In this document: in pieces, positions 38,096-51,400 of the stretch | Layout: every line of letters starts with the position of its first letter | Numbering within the stretch: position 1 is the first letter of the stretch | NCBI GenBank assembly: GCA_013339895.1 | Contig: JABACO010000021.1 | Coordinates: forward strand, 3,583,201-3,647,200 | Direction: 5' to 3' | Source of the DNA: Ephydatia muelleri | Lineage: Eukaryota; Porifera; Demospongiae; Spongillida; Spongillidae | DNA: 64,000 bases | Translations under genes and position numbers: made by a program | The notes under the pieces: generated by a model | The model's input: the letters and a program-made list of their open reading frames with translations, nothing else | Databases searched by the model: none | What the model was told of the DNA's origin: nothing

Positions 38096-39744
38096 TGATA
38101 AATGTTTATATTTTATACTATCCGATGCAGTACAAGTATACATGCTACAGCTTTATTGGATACGGAGAATGATAAAAATGGCACTTCTGGTTATATATAT
38201 GCTTCCGATTCAAGCCTTTCATCTGATTCGGATACTTTCATATTGCTCTTTGTAAGCAAAAAAAAAAACTACATGTACAGGTGTATGTGATTTTTCTCTA
38301 GATGGTGTTCAATTGGATTTATACTCTGAATCAAACTTATTTGATATTTCATCAGTAATTAAGCAAGGTATGACAATCTTTCGTGTTACACAATCTAGGA
38401 AATTGTTTTAAAATTAACAGTGCATAGTTATTTAATACTTAATTGCTGGGATAGTGTTATACTGGAAGTAACCAAATTATAAATAGAATTAAAAACAAGG
38501 TGGATGGGCCCTGAGAGTGTGATTACATTTGTCCATCTAAAGCAAAGAACTGGGCAGGGGAACTTCAGGTGCTGGCAACCATCAGGAATTGTCAAATGCT
38601 AATGAGGCGAAATGCTCAAGCTGCCCACACTTTGCCTGCCCCTACCCTGGGACATTACACGTAAATGTTGTGTTAGTTGACAGCTGCAAACTAACTATTT
38701 AAGGTTGACTACATTTATTTATTTTTTGCAGATGTGCTTGATTTTGGAGGTCTTTTGAGATTTTCAGTTTTTAAACAATTTTGAAGCAATTTTAACGCTC
38801 CTGCAGAAAGGTACGGTAGTTTTGATCCAGTGCATATCAAATATAGCCATTACTTGTGCATATAACATTTTAGGCTAAGTATCTCATTATTGTGGATTAT
38901 TTGATATAGCAAATATAGTCATCTTAGCCATTTGAAATACAGCAGGTGATAGTCCAAATTGTTTGTCTATATTACTAGTGCAGGGGGGCTTCTATGGTGG
39001 CCTTCTATTACTAAAGTGCCACTTAATGTGAGACAGCTATTTCAGTGGGGATCCACTCTTGTTTATCAAGTTGAAACTTGATTGCACACTAATGAGCTGA
39101 TTAAGGAAGCTACTTGGTTTTTGCTATAATTGAACTATTAATTATATTAATTTTGAAAATTGATGATCAAGTGCCCCGATACTAATTCCACTGTATGAAC
39201 TGAAATATAATTAACAGTTACTATTTATAAACTTATATATTGCTGTTAGAGTTTATTGAAATGTTTTTGGGTAAATTTGAACGCCCTATATACGTACTGA
39301 AATCCAGCAAATGGATAATACTGATGAAGAAGATGAAGGCCTGTTGACTAACTAGCTCTAGACAGAGATTACTTCTAAAATACAGTAATAGCAAACACTT
39401 AAATATCAATTGGTTAAATCTATTATTTACTATACAGAGTCACATTATTTTATTTTATTTTTTTTACCCCCATCCATATGGTTAAAGCATATGTTCAAAT
39501 ATTCGCAGTTTTGTAAGTTTATTGAAAGTTCTAAGCAAGTTATCACTTGGAGATGACTTAAAAGATGTGCATGCAATGGTTGGAAACGTTTTGTCATCCA
39601 AACCATTCTTTTCTCAACATCAAATAACATTGGTCTGCTTCTAAACATTGATTGGTTCAAACGTTTCAAGCATTTTGAATACAAGGTTTCTGCAATTATG
39701 ATCTCTGTTCTTAACTTACCAAGGCATGAACGTTGTAATACTAA

Positions 39745-40000
39745 ATGGACTATGATTTTAGAGTGATTCCTGGTCCATCAGAACCAAAGGGTCATATAAA
39801 CACCTTCCTAGCTCCACTGGTTGATGATCTTTTGTTATTGAATCGAAGGATGTTTTGGATTTACGCTGCTCTTCTTCGCCTTTCTGCAGATATTGAGAAA
39901 CACTGTACTATTCCTTGGTCACAAGGCTGACTTAGGGTGCTCTTGTTGCACTTTTAAGGCAGAACGTGAACCAGACAAACAAGTTACATCAGAGAAGATG
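39745..40000 (+). pseudogene. EnSpm-like transposase fragment
   Basis: About 85 codons in two frames: GPSEPKGHINTFLAPLVDDL, then WIYAALLRLSADI, then after a frame change GHKADLGCSCCTFKAEREPD. In intact family members the two parts lie in one frame in this order. Broken, no catalytic part visible downstream. Confidence 0.55.
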
Positions 40001-40679
40001 ACATAAATGATATATGCTTATGTGACATGGCTGACATTTAGATCACCCAGCAAAGATAAAGCATCTGGCCTTTTCATGGTGAATAACAAGTTCTATGAAC
40101 ATGATAGAATTATAAGTCCAAGGTGCTTTGTGAACCATTGTACCTCCAGATGGAGGGAAAACATCATCATTCTATGTGTGTAAACTTCCCCTGTGAATTA
40201 GAATGTTGAAACTGCAAGACAATTCATTCTTTCTTTTTTTTGTTCTGTTTTTTTTTTTTGCACCTTCATTAAAAAGTAGTAAAGTCATCCAAATAGCTTT
40301 ATTATGCAATTTTGATTTTAAAATCACTTGCATATGATTCTTAGAATGGATGCAGTGAGTTTGTTCTTCTGTAAATTTACAATTCATACAAAATATTGTA
40401 TGCACTGCATGATTTTAAAAATCAGCACATGTGGATTCCAAATCATACTCATATCATATAAATCACAACGTTATATCCTGGGGAAAATGTGTGAAATTAC
40501 GTTGTTATTTTCTGCATGATTTTAAAGAAATCAACTTTTGATTTTAGTGGATTCAGAATCATACTCAAATCATATGAATAATCTGACAGATCATTTGATA
40601 ACATAATTTCAAGCCATTTTTTCCCTGTCAAAGTGTGCATCAACGGTATACTGTGTTTAAGTTTGCGGAGCTAATAAGA

Positions 40680-41700
40680 TGAAGTGGAAAAGAGGAGCTC
40701 CAGTCTACTTGAGAGTATTGTAAAGGCTTTAGACGCAAGGAACAAGGTACTGAAGTCTATTCATGAAGGTGTATAGGGGAAACAACCCAAACCAAATCTC
40801 TAGATGGTGTCATGTTGGTTGTGATATGCCTAAAAGTAGGTGGATGCCAATATGTGTGACCAAGGATGAATATTGATGCACAACAGATTGTCAGACATGT
40901 CCACAATTCCAAAGTGGAAACATGCTGCAACAAAACTGCACCCAATTTCTATCTCAAGCAAAGTTTGGTACCACTTTTGTGCAGCTTGCCTTGAAGGATT
41001 TGTATGCATTTTTGTCATTGTAGAGACTACTTCTCAAAATGGGTAGAAGCAAAGCCTCTGAAGGGCAATTGCACAGCAATTTGCAGTCTTTTGTTGCCAT
41101 GGATGCACCTGCATACAGATCAATGATCAAGGATTGTATAACATGTCATGTGTTGCTAATGCGTATTAGTTGATGTGTCTTTTTCGAGGTGCGTTTTTTG
41201 TGTGACTTGTAATTTGCATTGAAATATCGAGAGATGGAGTAGTCACAGGATATCCCTTGTAAACCCAAGAGAACCAGGTCCATAAGTCTCTGGAAGGATG
41301 CAAATGCATTGCACAATCCAAAGGGCATCACTCTAGATTCAAACTGACTCTCAGGAGTAGATAATGCTGTCTTTTCCCTGTCAACGGTGCAGTCTCAACC
41401 TGTCAATATCCACAGGCTATGTCTAGAGTCGAACCATCTTGAACCTGACAAGGAATCCAGTGTGTTGTCTATTCTTAGTAATCTATATGCATCCTTCCTA
41501 GCCACCGCATTCAGTTTTCTGTACCTTTTTAGCCAGTACAAAATGGGATGTCCAGGGACTGATTTATGGGGTGATGACTCCTTTCTTTAAATAATTCCTT
41601 GCATTGAGTTCTTTAATGAAAGTGAACCCTCCTAAACAGCTGCTGAATGGGTGGTGCATACCCAGTGTAGATTGAGTGTTGACGGATTCTTGTCATTCCA
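40680..41700. mobile_element. Ty3/Gypsy LTR retrotransposon remnant, broken
   Basis: Two short stretches recall Gypsy pol: an integrase-like part on the plus strand (about 40690-41130; phrase DYFSKWVEAKPLKG) and a reverse-transcriptase-like part on the minus strand (about 41340-41150; phrase MPFGLCNAFASFQRLMDLVL). Opposite orientation implies two copies or a rearrangement. No LTRs recognised. Heavily decayed, many breaks, old. Confidence 0.6.
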
Positions 41701-42495
41701 ATATCACCTTCCCTCTCTGGGAATACTGCTGCATATTTTGCAAGTAAACCACTAACATGGTAGCTGTGCCATTTATTTTTTCTTCCTTTTGCAGTGACAG
41801 ATATCTCTTCACTGGATGCTTTTACAAAGGCTCTTCCTTGGAAACTCCTGCCACCACCATCCCATTACTCAGTGTACTTGGTACTAAGCTTTAGTTCCCT
41901 GCACGTATTTTTGTCAGAATGGAGTTCCCCAGCAGCTACACTCTAATACTTGTTGTTTTTTTTTGTTTGTTTTTTTTTGTAATCGCTATGCTTAATACAT
42001 GTAATTATTCCAATCACGTAACAGTGATGCCTATACCATGCTATAGTTCATGGGGAGGGGGGGGAGGGTATATATATTTCACAAAACTCGCAGGAATTAC
42101 AGCAAAAAAAATCCATGAACATAAAACATCAGAGGTATGTGTTAAACGAAAGCTCTTTCAGATTTTCAATGCCAGGAGAGAGGTGAAGTATGGAGGGGAA
42201 GAGGTTGCACCAGTCCGCAATGGTACATATGATACTACAGTTGAAAGGGAGAAGTATTTAATCACACTGCATGAGATACCCGCTGCTGCTGCTTTTTAGT
42301 TCAAACCTAAGATATACACACACCACCACCACCACCACCACCACCACTACCACACACCCCACCCGCGTACTTTTTTATTATTATTCCTGGGTTTTGGGAG
42401 ATTATTATCCATGCAATTCACCATGAGGTCTCACGTGACTAAATATAAAATGCTAATTGTCAAATTAAAGTTAAATATTTCAAGCCTCGAGCAGT
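41701..42495. promoter_or_regulatory. upstream region of the Tubby-like gene
   Basis: Contains (CAC)n at 42321-42350 and, close to the start codon, an E-box CACGTG (42434-42439) and the TATA-like AAATATAAAATG at 42441-42452, about 45 bp before ATG 42496. The remainder is unassigned. Confidence 0.35.
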
Positions 42496-45400
42496 ATGGC
42501 GAAGACGGCAACACAGTCTGAGGATGAGATGGGCTTTTCTCCAAACAGGTAATCTCGGCTTGTTCTGAAAATGCCAAGTGGTTTTTTGATACATAAGTGT
42601 GGGTGTGGACCTTCGTGGGGGGATGGGGAGGGGGGGCGGGGGGGGGGGGGGGGGGGAGAACTGTTCCCTTCACCTCCTTCCCCCCTCTCCCCATTCTCGT
42701 TTCTCCACCGTTCTTGCTTTGATACCTTGAGACGTAATGCGCTGTCGTATTTGCATTTACGCCGCAAAGACATGCGAAACTCACACGCAGGCGCGCCTGA
42801 GTATTTCACGTTGTTATTAATGATCTGTGTTCACAGAGTGGATTTTGTTAGCGTGGAATGTGTCTGCTTATCTCCAAGTGTGTGTGTGTGTGGGGGGGGG
42901 GGGAAGGAGGGGGGAGGCATGCATGAGTGCTTGTGTGTATGTGCGTGCATGTGCGTTCCATACCCATGTTCGTGTGACTGTGTGTCTATTGTACGAGTGC
43001 CTGTGTTTGCGCATGTGTACGTGCGTGTGTGCGTGCACATGTGTATGGGAGAACTGAACATAAATTCTGAACGCCCGATTTGTATACTGTTTTGGTTACT
43101 TAGCAACACTTCGTCAAATTATTCATGACGTGGCCAACAGCTGAAATGAATTTCATTAACATAGCGTAACAGTCCTTATAAGGACCTATAAAATGTACCA
43201 TGCTGAACAATTCCAGTCGATTCTGCCCCCAAGTATCGTCGTGATAAACTTCGTGCGGCACGAAATTGGCTGCACTATCATGTTTTTGATACTAGCAACT
43301 ATCGTGTGTTGAGTTTGTGGAATTATGGACAAGTTGATGTTGTCTATAGTAAACACCCATAGTCGTGCTCATACTGTCAATGCTTCCCATCTGTTGAATA
43401 AGCAAGTGCTGCAGATTCTCATTTGGAACATGTAAACCAACGCATCTTGTTAGTGTCAATCTAGGAGTAGAATCAGAGATAATACTCTGGTAGAATGGAT
43501 TCACCATTCCTACAGTTTGTGCAGTTTGTTGAAAGCATTCAAAACCTGAGTCAAATCATATCTATGGTAAAATATTGTGAGGATTGTGTCAAATATTTCT
43601 CCAATGTAACAAATTACAGCAAAAAATTATGTACTGTCTTACCTGCCCTGTGGTTACTTGGATACAGTGATCATCACCATTGCATTTAGTTATGGACGGT
43701 CCTGATTTATCCTTCAATACTCTGCATGCATTATACCATATCTCCATTGCAGCTATCTCAGAAATATGGCCAAACAATTTAGACCCCTGGGTGACTGTTT
43801 TAGGTGGTTAGACTGTATTAATCTTGTTGTGGCAATATGTCTTATGTGTCATTGTCTTGATGACAGGGGTCAACATTAACGCTTGCCCGATGCCTGATGC
43901 AAGTAAATAATTCTGTCGGGCAAGTTGACCCAATCTTCGGGTTGCCCTTACAGGCAAATACAGTAATGGCAAAACACTTTGCTATTATTCCTTATGTAAT
44001 CCTCTATTAAAACAAATAAGTAGACCATAGTGGTGGTGTGGTTTAAGTGGAAGCCATAAAGGAGACATGTGGTCCCATTTGTGCTACTGTGCTAGTACAG
44101 TATGCTATCCAAACTGCGACCACCAAAAGGATGGTAGTTTCCCAGGCAAAGCTATAGGCAAAAAAATGACACAAGAAGACAGCAAGAAGAGGAGTGAGTT
44201 GTATGAGGCAGAAACTCGTGATTGTGACACCTTGAAAATTGCTTCTAGGATCAGTACTGGCAACGATGCAGTAAATTACACTGCCTTTCTTCACACAACT
44301 GAGACCTGGTGGCCATGGTTCCTCAGATGTGATAAATTATGATGTCCTTGCCTTTGGCTACCCAATAGCAGATAAAGTTCCCCTCTTGCATGGCACAACT
44401 CATTTTAGATTAAATAAGTGAGCTTATATTTGCGGTGTTTTTGTTTTTTTTTATAACACGTTAGCCTTGTGTGAAGGCTGATGTTGCCCCATAGGATCTG
44501 CAGCATTCCCAAATAATTAACACAGCAGGTGCTTGTTTCTATGCCCCATTACCCTTGGCATCATTCCTGTGATTGACACAGAATCAGTGTCACACCATTG
44601 TGCACTGTTTATGTGTGTAAATATTTATGTACCACATAGCTTCCATCCCTCCAGTCACAATGCACTGCTTGTACCCACAGGTATGATGATGGGTCAGACC
44701 CAGGAGCAGGCAGCCAATTAGCTAGACAGCAGAAACTTGAAAAGCAGGTTTGCTAAATGTTGTTTCATTGTACCTTGTATTTTGTTAAGATAAATGTACA
44801 GGTGAAAAATAAGACTGATACATCAATTGATAGAAGAATTGCATCATGCACTATTCCTAGTCGCTCATACAATGAATAATAGTGTAATGTGAATTCATAC
44901 CATCTGCTTGTAGGTTGCTACTTGTTGAATCAAGTAGGTCAATTGTCGCATGCATATACATGTATTTCTATGTAATCTGATATTCTGCAATGCAAATTTG
45001 ATACACCAAAATAGCAAATCCTTGCACACATTCTACATCAGTTAAATTTGCAGACTAACAATATGCCAACATTATTCTTTGTGCTTATTTTTTCATCTGA
45101 TGCATGTACGTATGTACATTACAGCACATGAATTTGTATGTTTGTTGGTTCGTGTATAAGTGTGCCTGCAAAAATTCGACACCAACCCTAACTTCCTCAA
45201 AAGATATGCATTCACCTTTCCTATACTGGTATGCACCAATTTAACTGACACTACACTGTGACATGAAACCAGAATATTTATACTAACTGCTTTTTTTTAG
45301 TTTATCAAATAACAAACCATGAAAAACAAATGGACCTGCTTCACTAACTCTAATGCAATGGATGTTATTCCATAACTCTTAAAGCTACTACATTCACTAG

Positions 45401-48400
45401 GATAACTGAAGTACCTTAGTACAGTATGTAAGTGCATCCAGTTAGAATTATGTGAAGCCACCACAAAAGTGGACCCAATAATGTCTGAACCCATATTTAT
45501 CCAGTTAGGCCCAAGTATTCTTGGATGTTCAATCTGGCTTCCATCACTTCACACTTACAGTGTACATGCACAAATGTAATTCATTTTGCTTCTTAATCAA
45601 GGCACGTATACACATACACGCAGCAACATCCTATCCATATCTGCACACACTCATGCACACTCACACATAATTCTTACAAAAATTCATACATCTAACTCAT
45701 TCTTGTGACACTCTTTACTGTAAACAATGCAATGCCATACACTAGAAAGCTCTTATGGAACAGAAGAAGAGACAGAGGCAGATGCAAAATGGTACGCATT
45801 AAATAATATATCTGAATGCAAAGCAACTGTGCTCATGTATTGTTGAATAGAAACCCCAATGTAACACTGTGTAGCAGGCATATCCAATGGAGTTGTACAA
45901 CGTAGATGTACTGTTTGTAAGATTCAAAAATCCACTTGACTGTAACACACATTTGTTTTAAGATTGCTTGCCTGTGTTCAAGAAGGTTGATAGTGAAATG
46001 TAGATCAGGGCCAGGGTTGGAGCAGCATTGCCTCTTTACAAAAAAAATTTGGTTTATGTATTGAGTCAAACATTTATTTTCTACATGTATATCTGTAGGC
46101 ATGTCTGTCATTTTTGGTATACTGTCTACGTTTCAAGTGCATAGGTGTTTCGTTGTAAATATATTACACTGATTTTTAATGCACACTGAGTATATACACA
46201 TACTAAAGACAAATAATGCGCTTACGTTTGAGTTTAAGTTCAATATTTCTTACAATTATTTCAAATCCGTACTATCAACTGGTATAGCAAAACATGCTCC
46301 CTTTTCACCTAACCAAATAAAATTACGAGTGATAATGATTATCACTATCGGTAGTAAAAAAATTAATATAATTATTTTTAAATTACATACAGGTCGAAAA
46401 TGGTTCCAATATGGACATTTCATACTCCCAACATGTTAGTGTTTTCACTTCTTTATTTATTTATTTTTAATATTGAGAAGCAAATGTGTGGACTACACGG
46501 TGAGGTCAAAACTAAATTACAGACAACCAATGATGTGAATAGTGACTTCAAAATGCATACACAATGATAATGCTCCAATTGCACAATAATAAGTTTTAAT
46601 GGTTAGTGTGTTAGTGTGTTCTCGCAACATGACAGAAACTATGCAGATCATTAGAAAACTGTGCAATTGCAATGATGCAGTGAGATGTGTGCTGTGTTTC
46701 TACATCTTCTCCTACCCACCCACTCCCACCACCCCCGAATTCAGGAATGGTTATGGCCAGCAACCTCGGAAGTCGTCCCATTTCCTCTAAAAATCTCAGA
46801 CCCTCCAGTAGGCCACAGGGCTTGACCAGTCCTTCAAAGGGGGCCACTCCTAATTCCATCAGCTTGGCATCACCAAACAGGAGACTAAGCAGTGAGTCTG
46901 GTCTGACAATAAGGTGTGGATTGTGAGGAAGGATATGGTCAAAGAGGAGCAGTAGGGCGATGAAGGATGCCATACGGAGAAAATTGGGGTCTGGAAAAGG
47001 AATAGATCACTGAATTGATCATTAATTAATATTGCACTATTACGAGAGCATCCATCTTGCATTACTTGCAGTGGGCTTTCATTTGACCACAGTACACTGT
47101 ACACAAATTGTAATGCAGTAAAATTGTTTGGTTTCCTGACATGATCCAAAGTTAGGCCAGTATACAGCACCTCAGCCCTGCCCATCATTTTGATCGAAAA
47201 TTGGGATTAGCTGTCCTCTTTTGTCCACTGTTCATGCATTTTCAATCAAATTTTCAGTCACTGAAAGTTCTTTCAAACTTCTCTCATGTGTTGGGTAAAG
47301 AATGTATTTACATAGTACATTAACAGCTGCAATGTGCTAATGAGACCGTTTCCTAGCCTCTCCTTTCTGCTTCCATTGTGCCTCTAATTTCCTCATTTCT
47401 TCACCCACAATTCACTCTTCCTTTAATAATTCTGATCTTCTTGCTTTCTTTTTAACTCCATTGTGTTCTTCACTGCAGGTACAAGCAGCTCACCTTCTGA
47501 TGAACACGATGAATCATCTCTTATTCCGCCAGTCTTACACGACTTTGGAGTCATGGAAACTACCTCTTTCAGTAATTCTACAAGCCTCAAACCAGACGAT
47601 GAGGAGAAGGTGTGTCCTGTGATATGCAGTATGACCTTGTGGATTAGGCAATATGTTATATATATTATTATACAATCGATGTGTGTGATACAGTCTGGGA
47701 ACTACATTGGTCAATATTATAGAGGCAAGCATGGGGTCCACCATCACCATGAGGCCTTATAGGGCAGGTTGTATTTTATATTGTTCAAATCAAGATTGCA
47801 ATGTTTCATCCATCACCCATTCCCAGAGTAAGATGACACTACATATACTCATAAAACATAGTAATCATTAAATCCTCATTTAAATAGCAGGTACAGTTAG
47901 ACAGGGTCATTCCCCACAATTAGAATGCTTCTCAAACCAACTCTGATTCTTTATAGACGAGAACATAGGAGATAGGGGGGCAGTTTTCGATGCACCAAAA
48001 TTCTTTGGTTGCAGTCTAAAAGGATTGCAAAATTAATCTATGGAAAACTTGAACAATTTGACATGTGCTTTTTTTGTCTTTCTGAAAGTTTCCATGGTTC
48101 AAATTTTTAATTACGCATGTGTTGAACAATACCCGATATTATGGTAGCAGAACTCTCTGAAGAAGAGAAAATTGTAGTGATGGCTTTGACACACATCAAA
48201 GACCCAAGCCTAACTAGAGCATACAAGTGTGTTGCCCTGTGACCAAAACCTTACACCCAATCTGCTTTCCATCAGGTGTCACCAACACCAGCTCCAAACT
48301 TGACAGCAGCCAAGTTAATGGCAATGGGTATAGCATCATCTTTGGACTATGACAGCAGCAGCGATAAGGAAGGTATGCATATGATGTTGTCTGTATAGAA

Positions 48401-51400
48401 GAAGGAGGTAGGAAGCAAATGTAAATGTCCCATGTATATTTTACACAAAATGAAGGGACATATGACTTATCTTTGCTGCTCTGTTTCTTGTTTGGTGTGA
48501 GTGCTGTAATTCTAGATTACACCTATTCATTTATGTATTTAATTATTTAATTCATTTTTTTGTGGCAATGATATAGATACATGTATATGTAAATCGGCTG
48601 ATGTCAACATACATCAAAGAAATAAACAATAAAGAATGCAAACACATACCACATTTGTGCATGTATTTATTTATGTATTGAGTGATGATTCATTCAGTCT
48701 GTCAGATCATGATTTTTTGTTATATGAAAATTATGCATCATGTCCTTTTCAATTTATGAACATACACATACATGCAAAAAAAAAAAAAAAACAATGACCA
48801 GTCCACTTTGAGCTGGGATGGGAACAATCATGCCTGTTGTACATTTATGAGGCACTACTACCGCATTACGCCCTTCATAACTGCAATGTTTTTTATTCAG
48901 ATGGAGCAGATGTGGAGCTATCTGCTGCTGAAGGAATTGATGCAGCTATGGAGGAGACTGGAGATGACTCAGCAATGGTTGCTCCCCGCATGGGAGGTGC
49001 TACCACAGCTATGAGTGAAGCACCTTCGGCTCCCTCGCAAACGGTACTGTTTTAATTTTACACGTATACGTACCTGTAAGGATCATTTTTCTTATGTTTA
49101 GTGTTGTGTGATAAGATGGATTCATTCATTTAATGTACATTCAGCTGTGCACACATCTTTGCTGAGGTTTGTCATAGAGAGCTTCCTTTATTTCCCTCTG
49201 CACAGCATGATGAATCGAGCAGGAATGAAATGGCGCAAGCTCTGATGGAGCAGCTAAAGAATATGAAAGAGTTCGTAATGAAGTGAGTTGAGTTTTTTTT
49301 CCAAATCTCTAATTCCTTTTGCCCATGTCATTGTGGGTACTGTATATTGGCACCTCCGCCCACGCTGCCCTCTCCAGGGCCTATTGATGTCCTCAAGCAT
49401 GTCACATCCAATGTGTTTCAGGACACCCTCACTCCTCCTCAGGCCTGCTCCTGAGGGTGTTACGATCAAATGCAGGATTACGCGACAAAAGAAGCCATCA
49501 CCACTGTACCTGCTGCACCTTGAAGAGGAATTTGTTGGCTCTAAGGTACAGTGATGTATTATTTTCCATGAACGTGCCTATGTACACAAATGTATGTGGA
49601 ACACTCTCAAAATACATTCACATGCGCTTCAGTGTTAAATGTGCGGATAAATGCAGTGCTAGCGACTATGACCTTCCACCCCATTCACCGACACAACAGG
49701 TTTTCCTATTGGCTGCTCAAAAGAGGAAAAGAAATCGTTCCTCCAATTACCTCCTCTCAATTGACCAGAATGACTTTGAAAGGCAAAGCGACAATGTTGT
49801 GGCCAAACTTCGGTATGTTCTCCATGAACCAAGCTTCCATGTAGGGAATGGGGAGGGGTTTAGGAAGAGGGATTGGGGTGATAGGGTGACCTTTAGTGGG
49901 ATAATTGATTATTTTAGGGAGAGGATAGTTGGGGCACCGTAGTGAAGGGATGATTGGGTGACTTTAAGGAGAGGATGATTAGGTGACCTTATGGAGAGTG
50001 TGACGAGATCATAACGTGCAACACCATTACAGTGTAGAAAACTACGTTTAAATGTCCTATGTTTGATGTGCTCCAAGGGTGAGTGAGTGATGCTCGATGT
50101 AGCGTTACTGCATTGTTCATTTCAATATTTCATCTGCACGTGCACTCACATCCACCACACACATACATGCACACAACTATGCATGCATCTTGTTCATAGT
50201 TCCAACTTTGTGGGAACGTCATTCACAATCTATGATAGTGGTCTCAACCCCGAAGACACCAAGGCCATGCCCGATGGCTCCAATGTCAGACAGGAGCTGG
50301 CGGCAGTGCATTACGTGAGTTGGTTATGGGATATCCATTTACCATACGCAAATGGGCATGTACTGTAATGAGTGATGTCTAAATATTGGAATATCACATA
50401 TTATGATAATTCAGACAAGCTTGCATGTCCATTTTCTTAAATACAAATGCAGTGCATACTATTGATGCCATGTTCTTGAATGCTGGCTCCATTTATCATA
50501 GGAAACAAATGTACTTGGATTCAAGGGGCCCAGGAAGATGACAGTGATTCTTCCAGGCGTTCATCCAAATAAAACTAGAGTGGTTGTACAGCCAAAAACT
50601 GTAAGTTAAGGCTATGTGCATGTATGTGCAGAAGAATTTTCCAAGCATGTTGAAAGGTCTAATTGTTATTCATAGGCTGATATATTATTGGAGCTACATG
50701 TGTTTTTTTAATTATTGCTATCTTCTGGATGTATAAATTTTATTCTACTTTATACATGGGATCATTGCCACAAAAAGATTTTCGGTATGTGGCTAGAAAC
50801 ATGACTGTTGCGTTGAAATGTATAGCTAATTAAAAATCCAGTGCTTTACAACTCTGAGTTCTCAGTGTGTAAAAGTTACTGTGTAGAGGACAGTTTAGAT
50901 TTCTAGAACATCATAAAAATAGAAATCATGAAGAAAAAAACATGCATCATGTCCCTTTTCGCTACAACAACCCATTTTAATTTTATTATTTTAAATAAAG
51001 ATCTATATTTTTTGAACAGCAGCAGATGAGCATTAATAGTTATTGTCTTGCAGTAACAAACAGTCTGATAGGTTGTACCTTCATTCTACATCAATGCATG
51101 CTTTGCATTTAGCCATATGATTCAATTATGCATCCAGTTTTGATCTGCCAGATTGTCTGCAGAAACCCTTCTTTTACCATAGAGCTTGCTGCCTGCCTAT
51201 TAACTGAAGCCTCTTTATTTGTGCAAATAGGAAAATGAAACTCTTTTGTCACGATGGAAGACCAATCAAACAGCAGAGTTGTTGGCACTCTATAACAAGC
51301 AGCCAGTGTGGTCAGAAGGTCAGTATGGTTACACATCTAACTCCCATAGAACCATTTGTTGTGCTTCTTTGTAATGGGAAGGGGGTAGACAATGAGAGTT

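Larger units (their letters stand above)
37017..40610 (+). mobile_element. candidate EnSpm/CACTA-type transposon with AAATCA subterminal repeats, degraded
   Basis: Two regions dense in AAATCA/TGATTT in both orientations, 37020-37255 and 40290-40610, bracket coding debris. The outermost sequence is similar in inverted order: ATGTTAT then TCAAATGATCT at the left, and the same phrases on the reverse strand at about 40605-40575. Inside, the plus-strand frame near 39770 reads GPSEPKGHINTFLAPLVDDL, and a shifted frame near 39915 reads LGHKADLGCSCCTFKAERE, both matching the conserved core of EnSpm-like transposases (GP-x-EPK-x-hiN; GCSxC). A Ser/Asp-rich segment at 38160-38350 resembles their N-termini. 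The classic CACTA end was not seen. Confidence 0.55.

Noticed and set aside
42431-43128. Several open frames around the first Tubby exon
   Set aside because: They run through poly-G/poly-C tracts and do not match the in-phase exon 42496-42548; shadows.
44067-44342. Plus-strand frame of 91 codons before Tubby exon 2
   Set aside because: Not needed for the Tubby model; no domain and no suitable splice sites in phase.
46611-46973. Minus-strand frame of 120 codons
   Set aside because: It is the reverse of Tubby exon 4 (46745-46891), whose splice sites and phases fit the plus strand.
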